A stretch of 64,000 bases of DNA, taken from the NCBI GenBank assembly GCA_013350285.1, contig JAAXWG010000002.1:186001-250000 (forward strand), given 5' to 3'. A model generated the notes under the pieces. That model was not told where the DNA came from, did no database searches, and saw only the letters and a program-made list of their open reading frames with translations. Origin of the DNA: Candidatus Altimarinota bacterium (GTDB lineage Bacteria > Patescibacteriota > Gracilibacteria > BD1-5 > UBA6164). Below are positions 21,364-32,001 of this stretch, piece after piece (the stretch's first letter is position 1; every line of letters starts with the position of its first letter). A program made the position numbers and the translations under genes.

Positions 21364-23319
21364 ATGAAAAAAATATTTTTTACTTTTTTAAGCATCATAC
21401 TGATTTTTTCTCTTCATTCTTGATTTGCAATATCTCAGTTTTATTCTGGAACTTCTTACAAAGCAGGAGACATTGTCATCAACAATAGTAGATATTATGA
21501 ATGTAGAGACCATCTTTATACAAGTCTTTGTAAAGAGTGAGGTTTTTATGAACCATGAGTTTGAAAATATTGGGAAGAAGCTTGGGAAGATGTAACTGGT
21601 GAAGTAGAAGGAACTTCTGTAATTTCTTCTTATACAACTATTTCTGGTTATCCTTGAGTTCCTCTTATTACAAATCTTTCTCGTACTTATTCTGAAGGAA
21701 ACTATAGTATTTCTTGGATAATTCCTCAAAATACTCCAACGGGAACAAAAGTAAAACTTGAAGAAAATGGAGATATTATTCAAATAAAAAATATATCTTC
21801 AACTGATAGTCAAAGAAGTGGAACTTTTTATATAAATGGAAGAAATAATGGAACTTATACTTACAATGTTTATATGTGTGATACTCTCTCTTATGAAGAA
21901 AGATGTAGCAGAAGTAAGTCTTTGGAAATAAAAGTAAGTGGATATTCTTCTTCTACAAATTCAAATCTTTCATCTACAGATTTTTCAGAAAGTCTTATTC
22001 TTACAAATGATAACATAAAAAGAGTAAGAGAATCTATAAAAATATATACTGGAAGTACTCAAATTGATATAAATAAACATTCTAATAATCTTCCAAATGT
22101 AAGAAGAGTAATGAATATTCTCTCAGAAGAAAAATGGGATACACTCTTCCCTATTGCAAAATCTCAATATACTTACGAAAAATTTCTCCAAGCAGTTGCT
22201 CTATTTCCAAAATTTTGTGGAGAACAAGGAGCCTATATAGGAGAAGATAAAGATACGACTTGTAAAAGAGAACTTGCAACACTTTTTGCACATATGACCT
22301 ATACAAGTTGACTTCAAGCAAAATCTTCATCTATCCCTTGATATGAAAGTCTTTCCCTTCCTACTTGGAAACAAGGACTTTTCTATACAAAACAATCTGG
22401 AATTATTGGAGATAAATATTGACCAAGATGACCTATGATGATAGAAGGAAAAGAAAATTATAAAATTCTTTCTCTTGGTCTTTACAACAATGAAAAAATA
22501 CTTCTTGATTCTCCTGAAATTATTTCTGAAAACGGAATCATCTGACTTGCTTCTGCAATATGGTATTATATGATTCCACAAAATCAAAAACCAAGTCTTC
22601 ATGATATTGTTACTTGATATTGGAAACCAAATGCAACAGAAATGAGAAACTGACTTGAACAATGATTTTGAGCAACAATCAATGCTATAAATAATGATTT
22701 ATGTGGACAAGGAAAAGAAACAGAAGAAGCTCAAACAAGAATTGATTTTTTTAGTGAATTTGCAAATGCTCTCCAAGTAAATATGGGATCAAGTTATTCT
22801 TGTAAGAAAGCCGGAGATTTTGAAATTTCTAATTATCCAGTAGTAAGATATTATTGGGAAAAAGATTCAAGATATTCTTCTTGTAAACTTGTAAGTTATA
22901 GTACAAATTATTCATTTTTTGCTTGGGATGGTTTTGAAAAATGTAGTAACTCTACTGCAACAAGCTCATCAAGTTCTAGTTCTACAAGTACTTCTACCAC
23001 AACTTCTACAACAACAAATACAAGCACTTCATCTTCTACAAGTTCATCTGGAATAAAAAGAAGTGAAATTCCAAAATTTGACTCTCTTGCAGGAAATAGA
23101 AGTTTTATAAATTATGAGCAAGTTCTAGAAACAAGAGTAATAAAAACTATAAGAAAAAATGATATGTCAAAAGCTCATATAAAAGCTATGGCAAAAAAAA
23201 TAGATGCTTGGGTTGCATACCTTCAAAATCTTAATAGAGATGGAAAACTTACAGGAAGTGAAAAAAGAAGTATGTTTATTCTCAAAATGCTCAAAGAAAA
23301 ATTTGAAAAGTATGTTTAA
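21364..23319 (+). CDS. Secreted GH19 chitinase/endolysin with CBM5/12 module
   Basis: 651 aa. A signal peptide (about 1-22) is followed by a chitin-binding CBM5/12-like module (YKAGDIVINNSRYYECRD, about 28-75), an Ig/FnIII-like domain (about 95-190) and a GH19 domain with the catalytic-Glu segment CKRELATLFAHMTYTSG (Glu303), then KYGPRGPMMIEGKENYKIL, IWYYMIPQNQKPSLHDIVTG. A Ser/Thr-only linker near 535-560 and a helical C-terminal domain end it. GH19 enzymes cut chitin or, in endolysins, peptidoglycan glycan strands. In an episymbiont this could attack host or prey wall material or scavenge chitin; that is inference. Confidence 0.9.
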
Positions 23320-23325
23320 TATGTT

Positions 23326-23359
23326 GGAGAGATGAAGTTATACTTCATCTCTCCTTTTT
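23326..23359 (+). terminator. Terminator of the chitinase gene
   Basis: Perfect 13-bp stem GGAGAGATGAAGT / ACTTCATCTCTCC with a TAT loop and T5. Confidence 0.95.
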
Positions 23360-23429
23360 GTAATAAATCTTGCCTTTTTTAAAAGTCAAGATAAGATAGA
23401 AGGAATACTATTATTATTTTTTTTATTTT

Positions 23430-24356
23430 ATGGAAAATTTTTCTGATTATATACTCTACAAAACTCACCAACATAAACTTATTTTACTTTCCAATTTTAT
23501 TATAACTTATCTTAAGTATGGGATAATAAGCTCCATTGTTTTTTATTTTATTCTGAAAAATAATACTTTTTTTCTTATTTTTGTGCTTATTCTGATTCCT
23601 ATCATTATTTTCTTTTTTCATTTTTTCTTTTGGAAAAAATCATATTTTATTATTACAAATGAAAAAATACTTATCAAAGTAAGAAATGGAATTTTTTCAA
23701 AATTTCATATGAATATTTTTTACAAAAATATTCGTGATATGGCTTACTCAAAAAATAATATTTTTCATTATATGTTTGATTATTGAACATTTTTTGCTCG
23801 TTCTAGTGCTGGGGCTGATGGAGATTTTGAAGCAAAATATATTCCAAAAGTAGAAAAAATATACAAAATTATTAATTATCTCTATCTTCTTGATCCAAAA
23901 GAGAGACAAGCTATCACTTCCCTTTCTCAAATAGAAAATGGGAAAAAAGAAATAATAAAAGAAGAAGAAAAAGAAACGAAAGAATCTATCATCACAAAAG
24001 AAATGAGTGTCTTAAAAACTATTGTTTGAGTCAAAGAGGTCATAGCTCTTTCAAATGAAGACAAAAGATATATTTTTGAAAACGAAGAAGATAAAAATCA
24101 TGGAGTTTATGATTGTCTCAAAAGAGATATTTTACTCTGTATCACACACGATGAAATCTTGAGACAACCAGATAATCCTATAGTGCATAAACTAGGGAAA
24201 AAAGTAATTTTTCCTTCTGTTAACTTTCACGAAATAAAAAGAAAAAATGTCGTTTCAAGCTCTCCATGAATAGAAATTCATAAATATCTTATAAAAAAAT
24301 TTAAAAATGTAGATGAGTCTGATGCTACTATTTTGATAGGTTTTGACTTAGACTAA
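23430..24356 (+). CDS. Bacterial PH-domain (bPH2) membrane protein
   Basis: 308 aa. Two hydrophobic helices at about 27-67, then a bPH2-like domain (YFIITNEKILIKVRNGIF, FYKNIRDMAYSKNNIF, YGTFFARSSAG) to about 150. The C-terminal half is soluble and has no family I recognise (EIHKYLIKKFKN, DATILIGFDLD). Proteins of this type sit at the membrane with unknown roles. It is bounded by the chitinase terminator and its own A/T-rich downstream gap. Confidence 0.75.
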
Positions 24357-24403
24357 AGGATTTTCTCAAAAAATAAAAATATCTTTCCCAATAAAAAAAT
24401 TAT

Positions 24404-24431
24404 TTGACAAAAAAATATAAATACTTACAAT
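24404..24431 (+). promoter_or_regulatory. Promoter, TTGACA / TACAAT
   Basis: TTGACA at 24404-24409 and TACAAT at 24426-24431 with a 16-nt spacer, about 35 nt before the coiled-coil gene. Confidence 0.65.
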
Positions 24432-24466
24432 TTTTTTATTTACCCCTTGAAACAACTTATTTTTTT

Positions 24467-25525
24467 ATGATAACTCAAATTTTTCAACACTCTAACAATA
24501 AATGAAGGGTAATTTTTGAAAGAATAGAAAAAATACCTAAAAGTCATAAATATCCTGAACATCTAAATGGAAATGAAAAAAAATACATAACTTCTAAAAT
24601 AAATTTTTTTAACTTCCTAAAAAAATTTAATAGTCTTCTTCTTGAAAAATCTCAACTCATTGATGGAAAAGAAATAAGAATTCAAGCATCATTTACTACC
24701 TTTGATTTTAGAGATATGGACATTGAGGAAATAAATAAAGAGCTAGATGAAATAATCCAAGAAAGTATATCTTCCTTATTGTTCCTTATTCAAGGGATTC
24801 AAAAAAGAATAAAAACAAATAAAATATTGGGAGAATTACAAGAAAAAAAATCAAGAATAGAAAAAATAGAAAAAATTAAGGAATTAAAAAGCATAAGAAT
24901 AAATCTAAAAAAGAAAATTAATAAAGATAAATATAGTATTTGAGAAACTAGATTATGAGAGATAAAAAAAAGAATAGAAGAAATAAAATCTGAAATAATA
25001 ATTTTAAAACAAAATATTAGTCAAATATCTGCAAAAGAAACAATAAAAAAATTAGAAAAAGAAAAAAGTGCTTTAGAAAAAAGAGAAGATAATCACTACT
25101 ATAAGCTAGAAGAACAAGAAAAACAAAAAATTGAAGAAGAGATATATTCTATAGAAGAAGAAATATCTATTTTAGAACAAGAATTAAAAACGATACCTAT
25201 AGAACAATTAAAAGAAAAAAATAATCTAAGTGAAATTCAAGGAAAACTCCAAGAAATGAATGTATTTATAGACTGAACATATTTGGAATCCTCATTTGAA
25301 AAAGCTTTTAACATTATATATTGTGGATCTTCCTGAGAAAAAAAGTATTGAATAATTGTAGAAACCTTTAAAGCTTCTACAATTAAAATTTTAGATTTAG
25401 AACTAGAAAGATGAAAAGAGATGTTAGAAGAAATTAATGATTGAGAAACTATAGATTCTATGAGACAAGTTATTATCTTTGTAAATAATATTCTCGACCA
25501 ATCACAACTAAAACAAGCTTCTTAA
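24467..25525 (+). CDS. Coiled-coil protein, paralogue of the 28038-29063 product
   Basis: 352 aa. The N-terminal block KYPEHLNGNEKKYITSKINF with FNFLKKFNSLLLEK and the C-terminal block GTYLESSFEKAFNIIY match the gene at 28038-29063 (KYPKNLKTNERKTLKSQVKF; GTYFLESLEKAFKGIY). A long Lys/Glu coiled coil (about 115-265) lies between. No signal peptide or membrane segment. Function unknown. The two paralogues face each other across about 2.5 kb holding tRNA-His, a small orphan and the second cysteine-rich gene. Confidence 0.75.
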
Positions 25526-25535
25526 AAACTTTTTT

Positions 25536-25563
25536 TTGACATCCGTATCTTTTTTTATATACT
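25536..25563 (+). promoter_or_regulatory. tRNA-His promoter
   Basis: TTGACA at 25536-25541 and TATACT at 25558-25563, 16-nt spacer, 18 nt before the tRNA. Confidence 0.75.
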
Positions 25564-25581
25564 TTGCTGGCATATTTTTAT

Positions 25582-25659
25582 GGTACTCGTAGTTCAGTTG
25601 GTTAGAATGCCAGATTGTGACTCTGGAGGTCGAGGGTTCGAGCCCCTTCGAGTACCCCA
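25582..25659 (+). tRNA. tRNA-His(GTG)
   Basis: Full cloverleaf: G-1 plus GTACTCG pairing with CGAGTAC, anticodon arm CCAGATTGTGACTCTGG (anticodon GTG), T arm GAGGGTTCGAGCCCCTT, and encoded CCA. The extra 5' G opposite C73 is the histidine identity element. Own promoter and terminator. Confidence 0.97.
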
Positions 25660-25664
25660 TTTTT

Positions 25665-25698
25665 AAAAAGTACAAGCCTCTTAGTAAGTACTTTTTTT
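25665..25698 (+). terminator. Terminator of tRNA-His
   Basis: AAAAAGTAC pairs with GTACTTTTT across a 14-nt loop; T-rich end. Confidence 0.65.
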
Positions 25699-25710
25699 AT
25701 TTTTTCTATT

Positions 25711-26040
25711 ATGCAAGAACTTAAAGTAGAAGACATATTAGATGAAGAAAATTCTCTTATTTTTGATGAAGATAATCAACAAATAAATATCTGAAACCAT
25801 ATTTTTAAAATAGAAGTTATAACTACCATATTAAGCATAAAGGTTACAATATGGAAAATTGAAAAAAAGGAAGAAAGTATTGAAATTTATTGAAAAATAC
25901 CATTTTATAATTGAAAAATAGAAATTACAAAAAATGAAATAGAGAGTATTCTTAATTTTTATAATCAATATGGTTTTTATGCATGAAAAGAAAGTGTAAA
26001 TTGATTTGAAGTAGAGGTAAGTATAAAAAAACTTCTATAA
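25711..26040 (+). CDS. Small orphan protein
   Basis: 109 aa, acidic start (MQELKVEDILDEENSLIFDE) and mixed strands after it (IGNHIFKIEVITTILSIKV). Several UGA-Gly codons. No family recognised, no signal or membrane segment. It stops right at the stem of a strong terminator, which supports the chosen frame. Confidence 0.65.
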
Positions 26041-26073
26041 AAAGACTTTTTGATTATAATCAAAAAGTCTTTT
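26040..26073 (+). terminator. Terminator after the 109-residue orphan
   Basis: AAAAGACTTTTTGAT / ATCAAAAAGTCTTTT with a 4-nt loop, then a T-rich tract. The stem begins within the stop codon. Confidence 0.9.
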
Positions 26074-26092
26074 ATTTTTTTCTTTGTAAAAT

Positions 26093-27997
26093 ATGAAAAA
26101 AGAAGTCTATGATTATATTGCCAAAAAAGTAGATGATAGAGTTATAGAAGAAAAAATCTGTAAAATTTCTGGAGAAAAATTTTATATTTTTCAAAGTGAA
26201 AAAGATTTTCTTGAAAGAATAAGTCCTCGTTTTCCCCTTAACTCAACCCCGGGGTTGAAAGGAAACCCCGGGGTTAAAATTTTCCCACTTCCCTTCCCCA
26301 CTCTCAGCCCACAAGAAAGACAAAGAAGAAGAATGCTTCACAAAAATGATAGATCACTCTATTCAACAACATCAGCACTATCATGAGAAAAAATAATCAC
26401 CATCTATAATCCAGAAAAGCATAAAAAAATTTATAGCTCAAAAGAATGGTGGAGTGATTCTTGGGAAGCTCTTGATTATGGAAGAGATTTTGATTTTTCT
26501 CAGAGTTTTTTTGAGCAATATGGAAAATTACTTGATGATGTGCCAAAAATTGCTATGGTCAATGACAATGGAGTCGCAAGTGAAAATATAGAATATTGTC
26601 AAAATGTTGCTTATTCAAAAGACTGCTATCTTACAACCGTTGCTTGGAAACTTGAACACTCACATTATTCTTCCAATATGGCTTCATGAAAATGGCTTCT
26701 TGATTGTTTTTTTGTGATGGATAGTGAAAATTGTTATGAATGTTTTGATAGCTATGATTTAAATCAATGTTTTTTCCTTCAAAATTCTCAAGCCTGTCGT
26801 GATTGTTATTTTTGATATGATCTTACTTGATGTGAAAATTGTCTTTTTTGTGTTTCACTAGAAAATAAAAAATATCATATTTTTAACAAAGTTTACTCAA
26901 AAGAAGACTATGAAAAATATGTAAAAACCTTTCAAAAGAACCTAAAAGAAAATAGAGAAAAAATGGAACAAAATTTTTCTGATTTTTTGAAGCAATTTCC
27001 AAAGAAAAATATGAATCTCTACAAAACTGAAAGGAGTTTTTGAAATAATCTTGTGAATGCAAAAAATAGTCTTTTTTGTTACAATCTCAAAAATAGTGAA
27101 AATTGTAAATACTGGACTTTTTGAGATACAGGAAAAAATGCTCAAGATCTCACTGTTTGAGGAGAGCTTGAACGGTGTTATGAATGAATCGTTCCTGATC
27201 ATTCACATAAAGCCTGTTTTACTATTTTTTGTTGGTCGTGTTATGATGTACGGTATAGCGAAATGTGTCATCATTGCGAAAGTTGTTTTGGCTGTGTCGG
27301 ACTCAAGCGAAAAAAATATTGTATTTTAAACAAACAATACTCAAAAGAAGACTATGAAAAACTAGTTCCCAAAATTATAGAGCATATGTCCTCACCCCAG
27401 CCCTCTCCTGAAAGAGAGGGAGAAATAGAATGGTGAGAATTTTTTCCTGCTTCTCTTAGTCCTTTTGGCTACAATGAAACTATTGCACAAGATTATTTTC
27501 CGATAAATCCTAACAATGTCATTCCTGCGAAGGCGGAAATCTATAAAAATGAGAAAATACCATTTAATGATTCTGAAACAAGTTCAGAATGACAAAGAAA
27601 TAGTTTTTCTTACATTGATAGAAAATGAAATACTTATAATTCTTTGGAAGAAGCTTGAAAAATACGAGTTTTTCAATGGAGTCCAAAAAAAGATATAAAT
27701 ATTCCTGTGTGAATAAAAATCCTCAAACAAAATAAAAATCGGAATGATGAAGAAATACTCAAAAATGTATTTAAATGTGAAAAATCATGAAGACTTTTTA
27801 GGCTTATTGCTGATGAACTCAAATTTTATCATCGTTTTCATCTTCCGCTTCCGCTCCTCCATCCTGATGAAAGGACAAAAAAAAGAATTTCCCTCATGCC
27901 TCCAAAAGAACTTTTTCTCCACAAAAATAAAAACGGAAATGAATTTATTTCCGTTTTTAATCCTGAGGAAAATGGAAATGTTTTTGAGAATAAATAA
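26093..27997 (+). CDS. Second cysteine-rich CPR protein with palindromic insertions
   Basis: 634 aa, paralogue of the 7759-9816 product. Shared blocks include LVPKIIEHM, EWGEFFP and SLSPFGYNET, the repeated Cys pattern (NCYECFDSYDL, CRDCYF, CENCLFC) and KKYCILNKQYSKEDYEKL. The N-terminal ribbon is partly lost: the homologous PTLCPHCREQRR is PTLSPQERQRRR here, so those zinc ligands are gone. GC-rich palindromes are read in frame at 26244-26275, 27390-27427 and 27518-27593, at the same three sites as in the paralogue but with different elements. Function unknown. Confidence 0.8.
26244..26275. repeat. Twin palindromes inside coding sequence
   Basis: CAACCCCGGGGTTG at 26244-26257 and AACCCCGGGGTT at 26264-26275, extreme GC in an AT-rich gene. 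Encodes a short Pro/Gly loop (TPGLKGNPGVK) at the position where the paralogue holds its 62-codon compound insertion. Confidence 0.85.
27390..27427. repeat. Palindromic element inside coding sequence
   Basis: CCCTCTC/GAGAGGG stem at 27401-27420 with flanking CCTCACCCCAG. Encodes SSPQPSPEREGEI between EHM and EWGEFFP. Confidence 0.75.
27518..27593. repeat. 76-bp GTCATTC...GAATGAC element inside coding sequence
   Basis: Inverted ends GTCATTC and GAATGAC. The body is closely similar to 7933-8002, which is 6 bp shorter, and is read in the same frame (NVIPAKAEIYKNEKIPFNDS here, DVIPAKGGIYENEKIPSNDS there) but at a different site of the host protein. Confidence 0.85.
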
Positions 27998-28037
27998 TTA
28001 AATTTGATTTTGGCATCTAAAATTTAAAAGAGGATTT

Positions 28038-29063
28038 TTAAGAAGATGGAGAAGCTTCAGAATGGGGGATAATATTTTTTACAAAAAGAGCAAAGGGTCT
28101 TATAGATTTTATAGCTTCTTTCCATGTGAGTTTTCTATGAAGTGGTACAATTGTGTCATTATTTCTACGACTATTAATTAAATCATATATACTTTTTTTA
28201 AAAAGTTCTATTAATTCTTCATACTCCACTTTTCAGTCTTGTTTTCAATCAATATATATACCTTTAAAAGCTTTTTCAAGAGACTCTAAAAAATAGGTTC
28301 ATCTATATCTACCTAAGAAAGTTCTAATTTCTTCTATTTCATTATAGATTTTCTTATCATCAAGGAAAGATTCTAATAATAATTGAATTTCGCCTAAAGC
28401 ATTTATAGCCAACCTTGTTTCTTTTCTTTCATCCTCAATTTTTTTAAATTGAAGATTTATCCTTTCTTCTATATTAGATAATCTTTCTTCTATACTTGTT
28501 AAACTTTCTTGTTTATTATTCTCTTTTTTTATTCTTCAACTCTTTTTTTCACTTAACTCATTCATTGATATTTGTAAATCTCAAATATTGATATTTTTTC
28601 ATCACCTTTTACTCATAATATTTTGAAATTTATCTAATATTTTTTCTTGAGTTTGAAATATTTCCTCAAAGATTACTATATTTAATTCTAATCAATCTAA
28701 TCTAGTTGAAATATTACATAAATCTCTTTCTTTATTTTCATTAATTAATTTTTCAATTCTTTTAATGTTTTTTAATGTACTAAAAATATAATCTTTAATA
28801 GTTGCATCTAACCTCCGTTTTGTATTTGTAAATATAAGATTAGAAAAATTAAAATTTAAAGCTGTCAATTCTGGTGCTAAAGTTCATTTTCATTCAAACT
28901 CTCTAAATTCTTTATTGAGGAGAGAATTTAGTTTTATCAGAAAATTGATAAACTTTACTTGAGATTTTAATGTTTTTCTTTCATTTGTTTTTAAGTTTTT
29001 AGGATATTTTCTAGGATTAGTTTGTTCTGTTATCTCTTTTCAGAGAAGAGTAGTGTAAGTCAT
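28038..29063 (-). CDS. Coiled-coil protein, paralogue of the 24467-25525 product
   Basis: 341 aa. N-terminal block KYPKNLKTNERKTLKSQVKF and NFLIKLNSLLNKE, then helical coiled coil (IEERLSNIEERINLQFKKIE near 195-215), then GTYFLESLEKAFKGIY near 268, matching the paralogue. The C-terminal tail (TWKEAIKSIRPFALFVKNI) is unique to this copy. No signal peptide. Function unknown. Confidence 0.75.
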
Positions 29064-29115
29064 AAAAAAATATAAAATTAGTAATTTTTATTTCCTTATA
29101 ATAAAATTATATTAT

Positions 29116-29142
29116 TTGTCAAATTATTTTTTATGCTATAAT
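29116..29142 (+). promoter_or_regulatory. rpsA promoter with extended -10
   Basis: TTGTCA at 29116-29121, 15-nt spacer, TATGCTATAAT ending at 29142. The mRNA leader would be about 205 nt, long for this genome, and has a small hairpin GCTTTC/GAAAGC near 29207-29225. S1 autoregulation through the leader is possible but unproven. Confidence 0.7.
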
Positions 29143-29355
29143 CTTTCTTTTTGCAAAAAAATCAAAAATCTTTTGACTTTGAAGCCTTTTTGTATAAAAT
29201 TGTTCTGCTTTCGCAAAAGAAAGCTTATTTTTTGTAATGAGAAACTTTTTAGTTTGATGTTTTAATTTTCCTTATTAAAGCCTTGCTAGTAAAAAGTTTT
29301 AGCATTTTTAAGCTATTTTTTTACTTTTATATTTTATTTTTTAATTATTGCTATA

Positions 29356-30576
29356 ATGGCAAAACAAAGTGATTTAACTCTGTTTGAAGAGTTATTTAAA
29401 AAATCTCCTGAGATTAAATATCCAAAAGAAGGAGAAGTTATTTCTGGTACAGTTGTAAAAGTTGAAAAGAAAAATATTCTTGTCAATGTAAACAATCAAT
29501 TTACTGGTCTTGTTATTAGTAAAGAGCTTGGAAATACAGTTGATGTAAATTCTCTCCATGAAGGAGATATCATTGAAATAATGGTTCTTGGAGATTCTGT
29601 AGAAAGAGGGCTTTTGATACTTTCTCTTAAGAGAGCAAATCAAATTAAAAGTCTTTCTAATCTTGGAGCATATTTCAAAGGTGGTGAAGTTATCACTGTA
29701 AAACCAACAGAAGCAAACAAAGGATGACTTCTTGTTGATATTGATGGATTAAAAGGGTTTATCCCTGTTTCTCAACTCACTCCTATTCATTATCCAAGAG
29801 TAGAAGGAGCTGATCCAGAAAAGATTTTAGAACATTTAAATGGACTTGTAGGAAAAGATTTTAAAGTAAGAGTTATTAATGTAGATGAAGAAGGAAAGAA
29901 AATTATTTTCTCTGAAAAAGCAGCTATTCAAGAAACAAGAGAAAAAGCACTAGAAAAATTAAAAGAAGGAGATATCGTAGAATGAGTAGTAAGTGGTATA
30001 CTTACTTATGGACTTTTCGTTACATTTGATGGACTTGAAGGACTTGTGCATGTATCTGAAATAGATTGGGGACATGTAAATAATCCTTCTAAATTTGCAA
30101 AAGTAGGACAAAAAGTAAAAGTAAAAATTATTGGACTTGATTCTGAAAAAATTTCACTCTCAATCAAGAGACTCAAAGAAAATCCTTGGGATGTTCTTGC
30201 AGCAAAATACAAACTTGGGGATACTATCAAAGCTCCTATTTCAAGAATTTCTCAATTTTGAGCATTTATTGAGCTTGATGGAGGAATCCAAGGTCTTATT
30301 CATCTTTCTGAGATTTCTCATGGTGTCGTAAAAGATATTAGAGAATTTGTGAAAGTAGGAGAAGAAATAGAAGCAAAAATTATCAATTTTGAACCAAAAG
30401 AAAAAAGAATTGGTCTTTCTCTCAAAGCTTTAAAAGAAGCTCCAGCTTGAAGTGAAGAAACAAAAGCAGAAGAAGGAGAAAAAACAGAAAAAAAAGAAAA
30501 GAAAAAAACTGCTAAAAAAGAAGAAACTGAAACTCCAAAAGAAGAAAAAGTTTCTGAATGAGAAAAAGCAGAATAA
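29356..30576 (+). CDS. rpsA: 30S ribosomal protein S1, four S1 domains
   Basis: 406 aa. Four S1/OB repeats at about 22-90 (GEVISGTVVKVEKKNILVNV), 105-180 (KGGLLVDIDGLKGFIPVSQL), 197-265 (GDIVEGVVSGILTYGLFVTF) and 282-352, then a Lys/Glu-rich tail to the end. E. coli S1 has six domains; shorter versions are usual elsewhere. S1 unwinds and recruits mRNA to the 30S subunit, which matters here because most genes lack a Shine-Dalgarno. UGA-Gly is used sparingly. First gene of the rpsA-rpsB-tsf block. Confidence 0.96.
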
Positions 30577-30674
30577 TTATTTTATAAGCTTTTATATACG
30601 ATTATACTTCCTGCTAAATTTTTTAAAATTTGGTCACGGTATAAGATGACTATATAAAATACATTTTAACTTTT

Positions 30675-30679
30675 AAGGA
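30675..30679 (+). promoter_or_regulatory. Shine-Dalgarno of rpsB
   Basis: AAGGA 7 nt before ATG 30687. It stands out because nearly every other start in the window has an A/T-only leader. A TATAAA-like box at about 30650 may drive rpsB separately. Confidence 0.65.
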
Positions 30680-30686
30680 TAACACA

Positions 30687-31547
30687 ATGGAAAAAGAACT
30701 ACTTAATACAATGTTTGATAATCTCTTACATATAGGAAATAAAACAAATTATTGGAATCCAAGAATGAAACCATATATTTATGGAGCAGTTAATGGAATA
30801 CATATTATAAATCTTGTAAAAACAGCTGAAAAACTTGAAGAAGTAAAAGCAACAATTACAGAACTATCAAAAAGTGGAAAAAAAGTACTTTTTGTTGCAA
30901 CAAAACTTCAAGCAAGAGATGCTTTTAAAAAACTTGCTGAAGAAACTGGAAGTTTTTATACTATCAATAAATGGGTTCCATGACTTCTTACAAATTTCCA
31001 AACAATTAAAAAAAGAATTAATACTTATACAAAATTACAAAAAGATTTTGAAGCTTGAGCTTTAGAATGACTTACAAAAAAAGAAATTGCTATGAGAAAA
31101 CTAGAGCTTGAAAAATTAGATGCTGCTTATGGATGATTAAAAGAAATGAAAAAAGCTCCTGATATGATTTTTGTCGTAGATGGTGTTTTTGAAAAACAAG
31201 CAGTAAAAGAAGCAAATACTTTAAAAATTCAAGTAATTTCTATTTCAAATACAAATGGTGATGATTTGGTTGTAGATAATATAATTCCAGCAAATACAAA
31301 TTCTGTTACTTGACTTCAATTTATTGCTCAAGAATTAAAAAAATCTTTTAGTGAAAAAGTTGTTGTAGAAAAAGCTGGAACAAACGAAGGGAAATTTAAA
31401 AAAATAGATGATGAAAAAGTAGCTGGGATGAAAAAACCACAAGTGAAAAAAGATCTTGGACTAAAAGTTCAAGAAGATAATAAAGACGAAGTAAAAGAAA
31501 CAAAAGAAGATGTTGTTGTAGAAAAAGAAGTAAGTTCTGAAGAATAA
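30687..31547 (+). CDS. rpsB: 30S ribosomal protein S2
   Basis: 286 aa. Family motifs include HIGNKTNYWNPRMKPYIYG at the start (usually HxGH; the second His is replaced by Asn), LVKTAEKL, KVLFVATK, KWVPGLLTNFQTI (UGA at the first Gly) and PDMIFVVDG. The Lys/Glu-rich C-terminal extension of about 40 residues is longer than the standard length. S2 binds late to the 30S head and is needed for S1 binding. The order rpsB-tsf is conserved in bacteria, here interrupted by a small membrane-protein gene. Confidence 0.96.
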
Positions 31548-31555
31548 AAATAGAC

Positions 31556-31612
31556 AAAAAAAGGAGTATTATTATAATCTCTTAGGAAGCTTTTTAGTCT
31601 TACTCCTTTTTA
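31556..31612 (+). terminator. Hairpin after rpsB
   Basis: AAAAAGGAGTA pairs with TACTCCTTTTT over a loop of about 32 nt, ending in a T-rich stretch. Probably a weak terminator or attenuator between rpsB and the next genes. Confidence 0.5.
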
Positions 31613-31630
31613 ATTTTTAAAATATTTGCT

Positions 31631-31978
31631 ATGTCTCAAGAAGAAAATACAAATCAAGAAGAGCAAAAAACAAAAAGTGAGAAATTTAAATACACTATTT
31701 GTTATATTCCTCTTGTTGCTATTATTCTCTTTTTTATAGAAGATGATAAAAATCCAGAATTTAGAAAGCATATAAAATATGGAAGTTTCCTTTTTATAGC
31801 CTACATACTTTTGGTATTTTTATTTAATCTTATTTTACCTTTTCTCAATCTCGGATGAATACTTTTTTTGATATATATCATTATTTGTATTTATCTTGGC
31901 TACAAAGCTTATTCTGGAGAAAAAGTAGAACTTGAATATTTTGATAAAATAGAAGAAAAAATAAAAGATAAACTCTAA
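31631..31978 (+). CDS. Small membrane protein, Tic20/DUF4870-like
   Basis: 115 aa. An acidic soluble start, then three hydrophobic helices (YIPLVAIILFFIE, SFLFIAYILLVFLFNLIL, ILFLIYIIICIYLGYKAY) with FRKHIKYG between the first two, as in small Tic20/DUF4870-type proteins. It sits between rpsB and tsf, 23 nt before the tsf start. Function unknown. Confidence 0.7.
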
Positions 31979-32001
31979 TTTAATTTTTAAACTTTTAAAA
32001 T

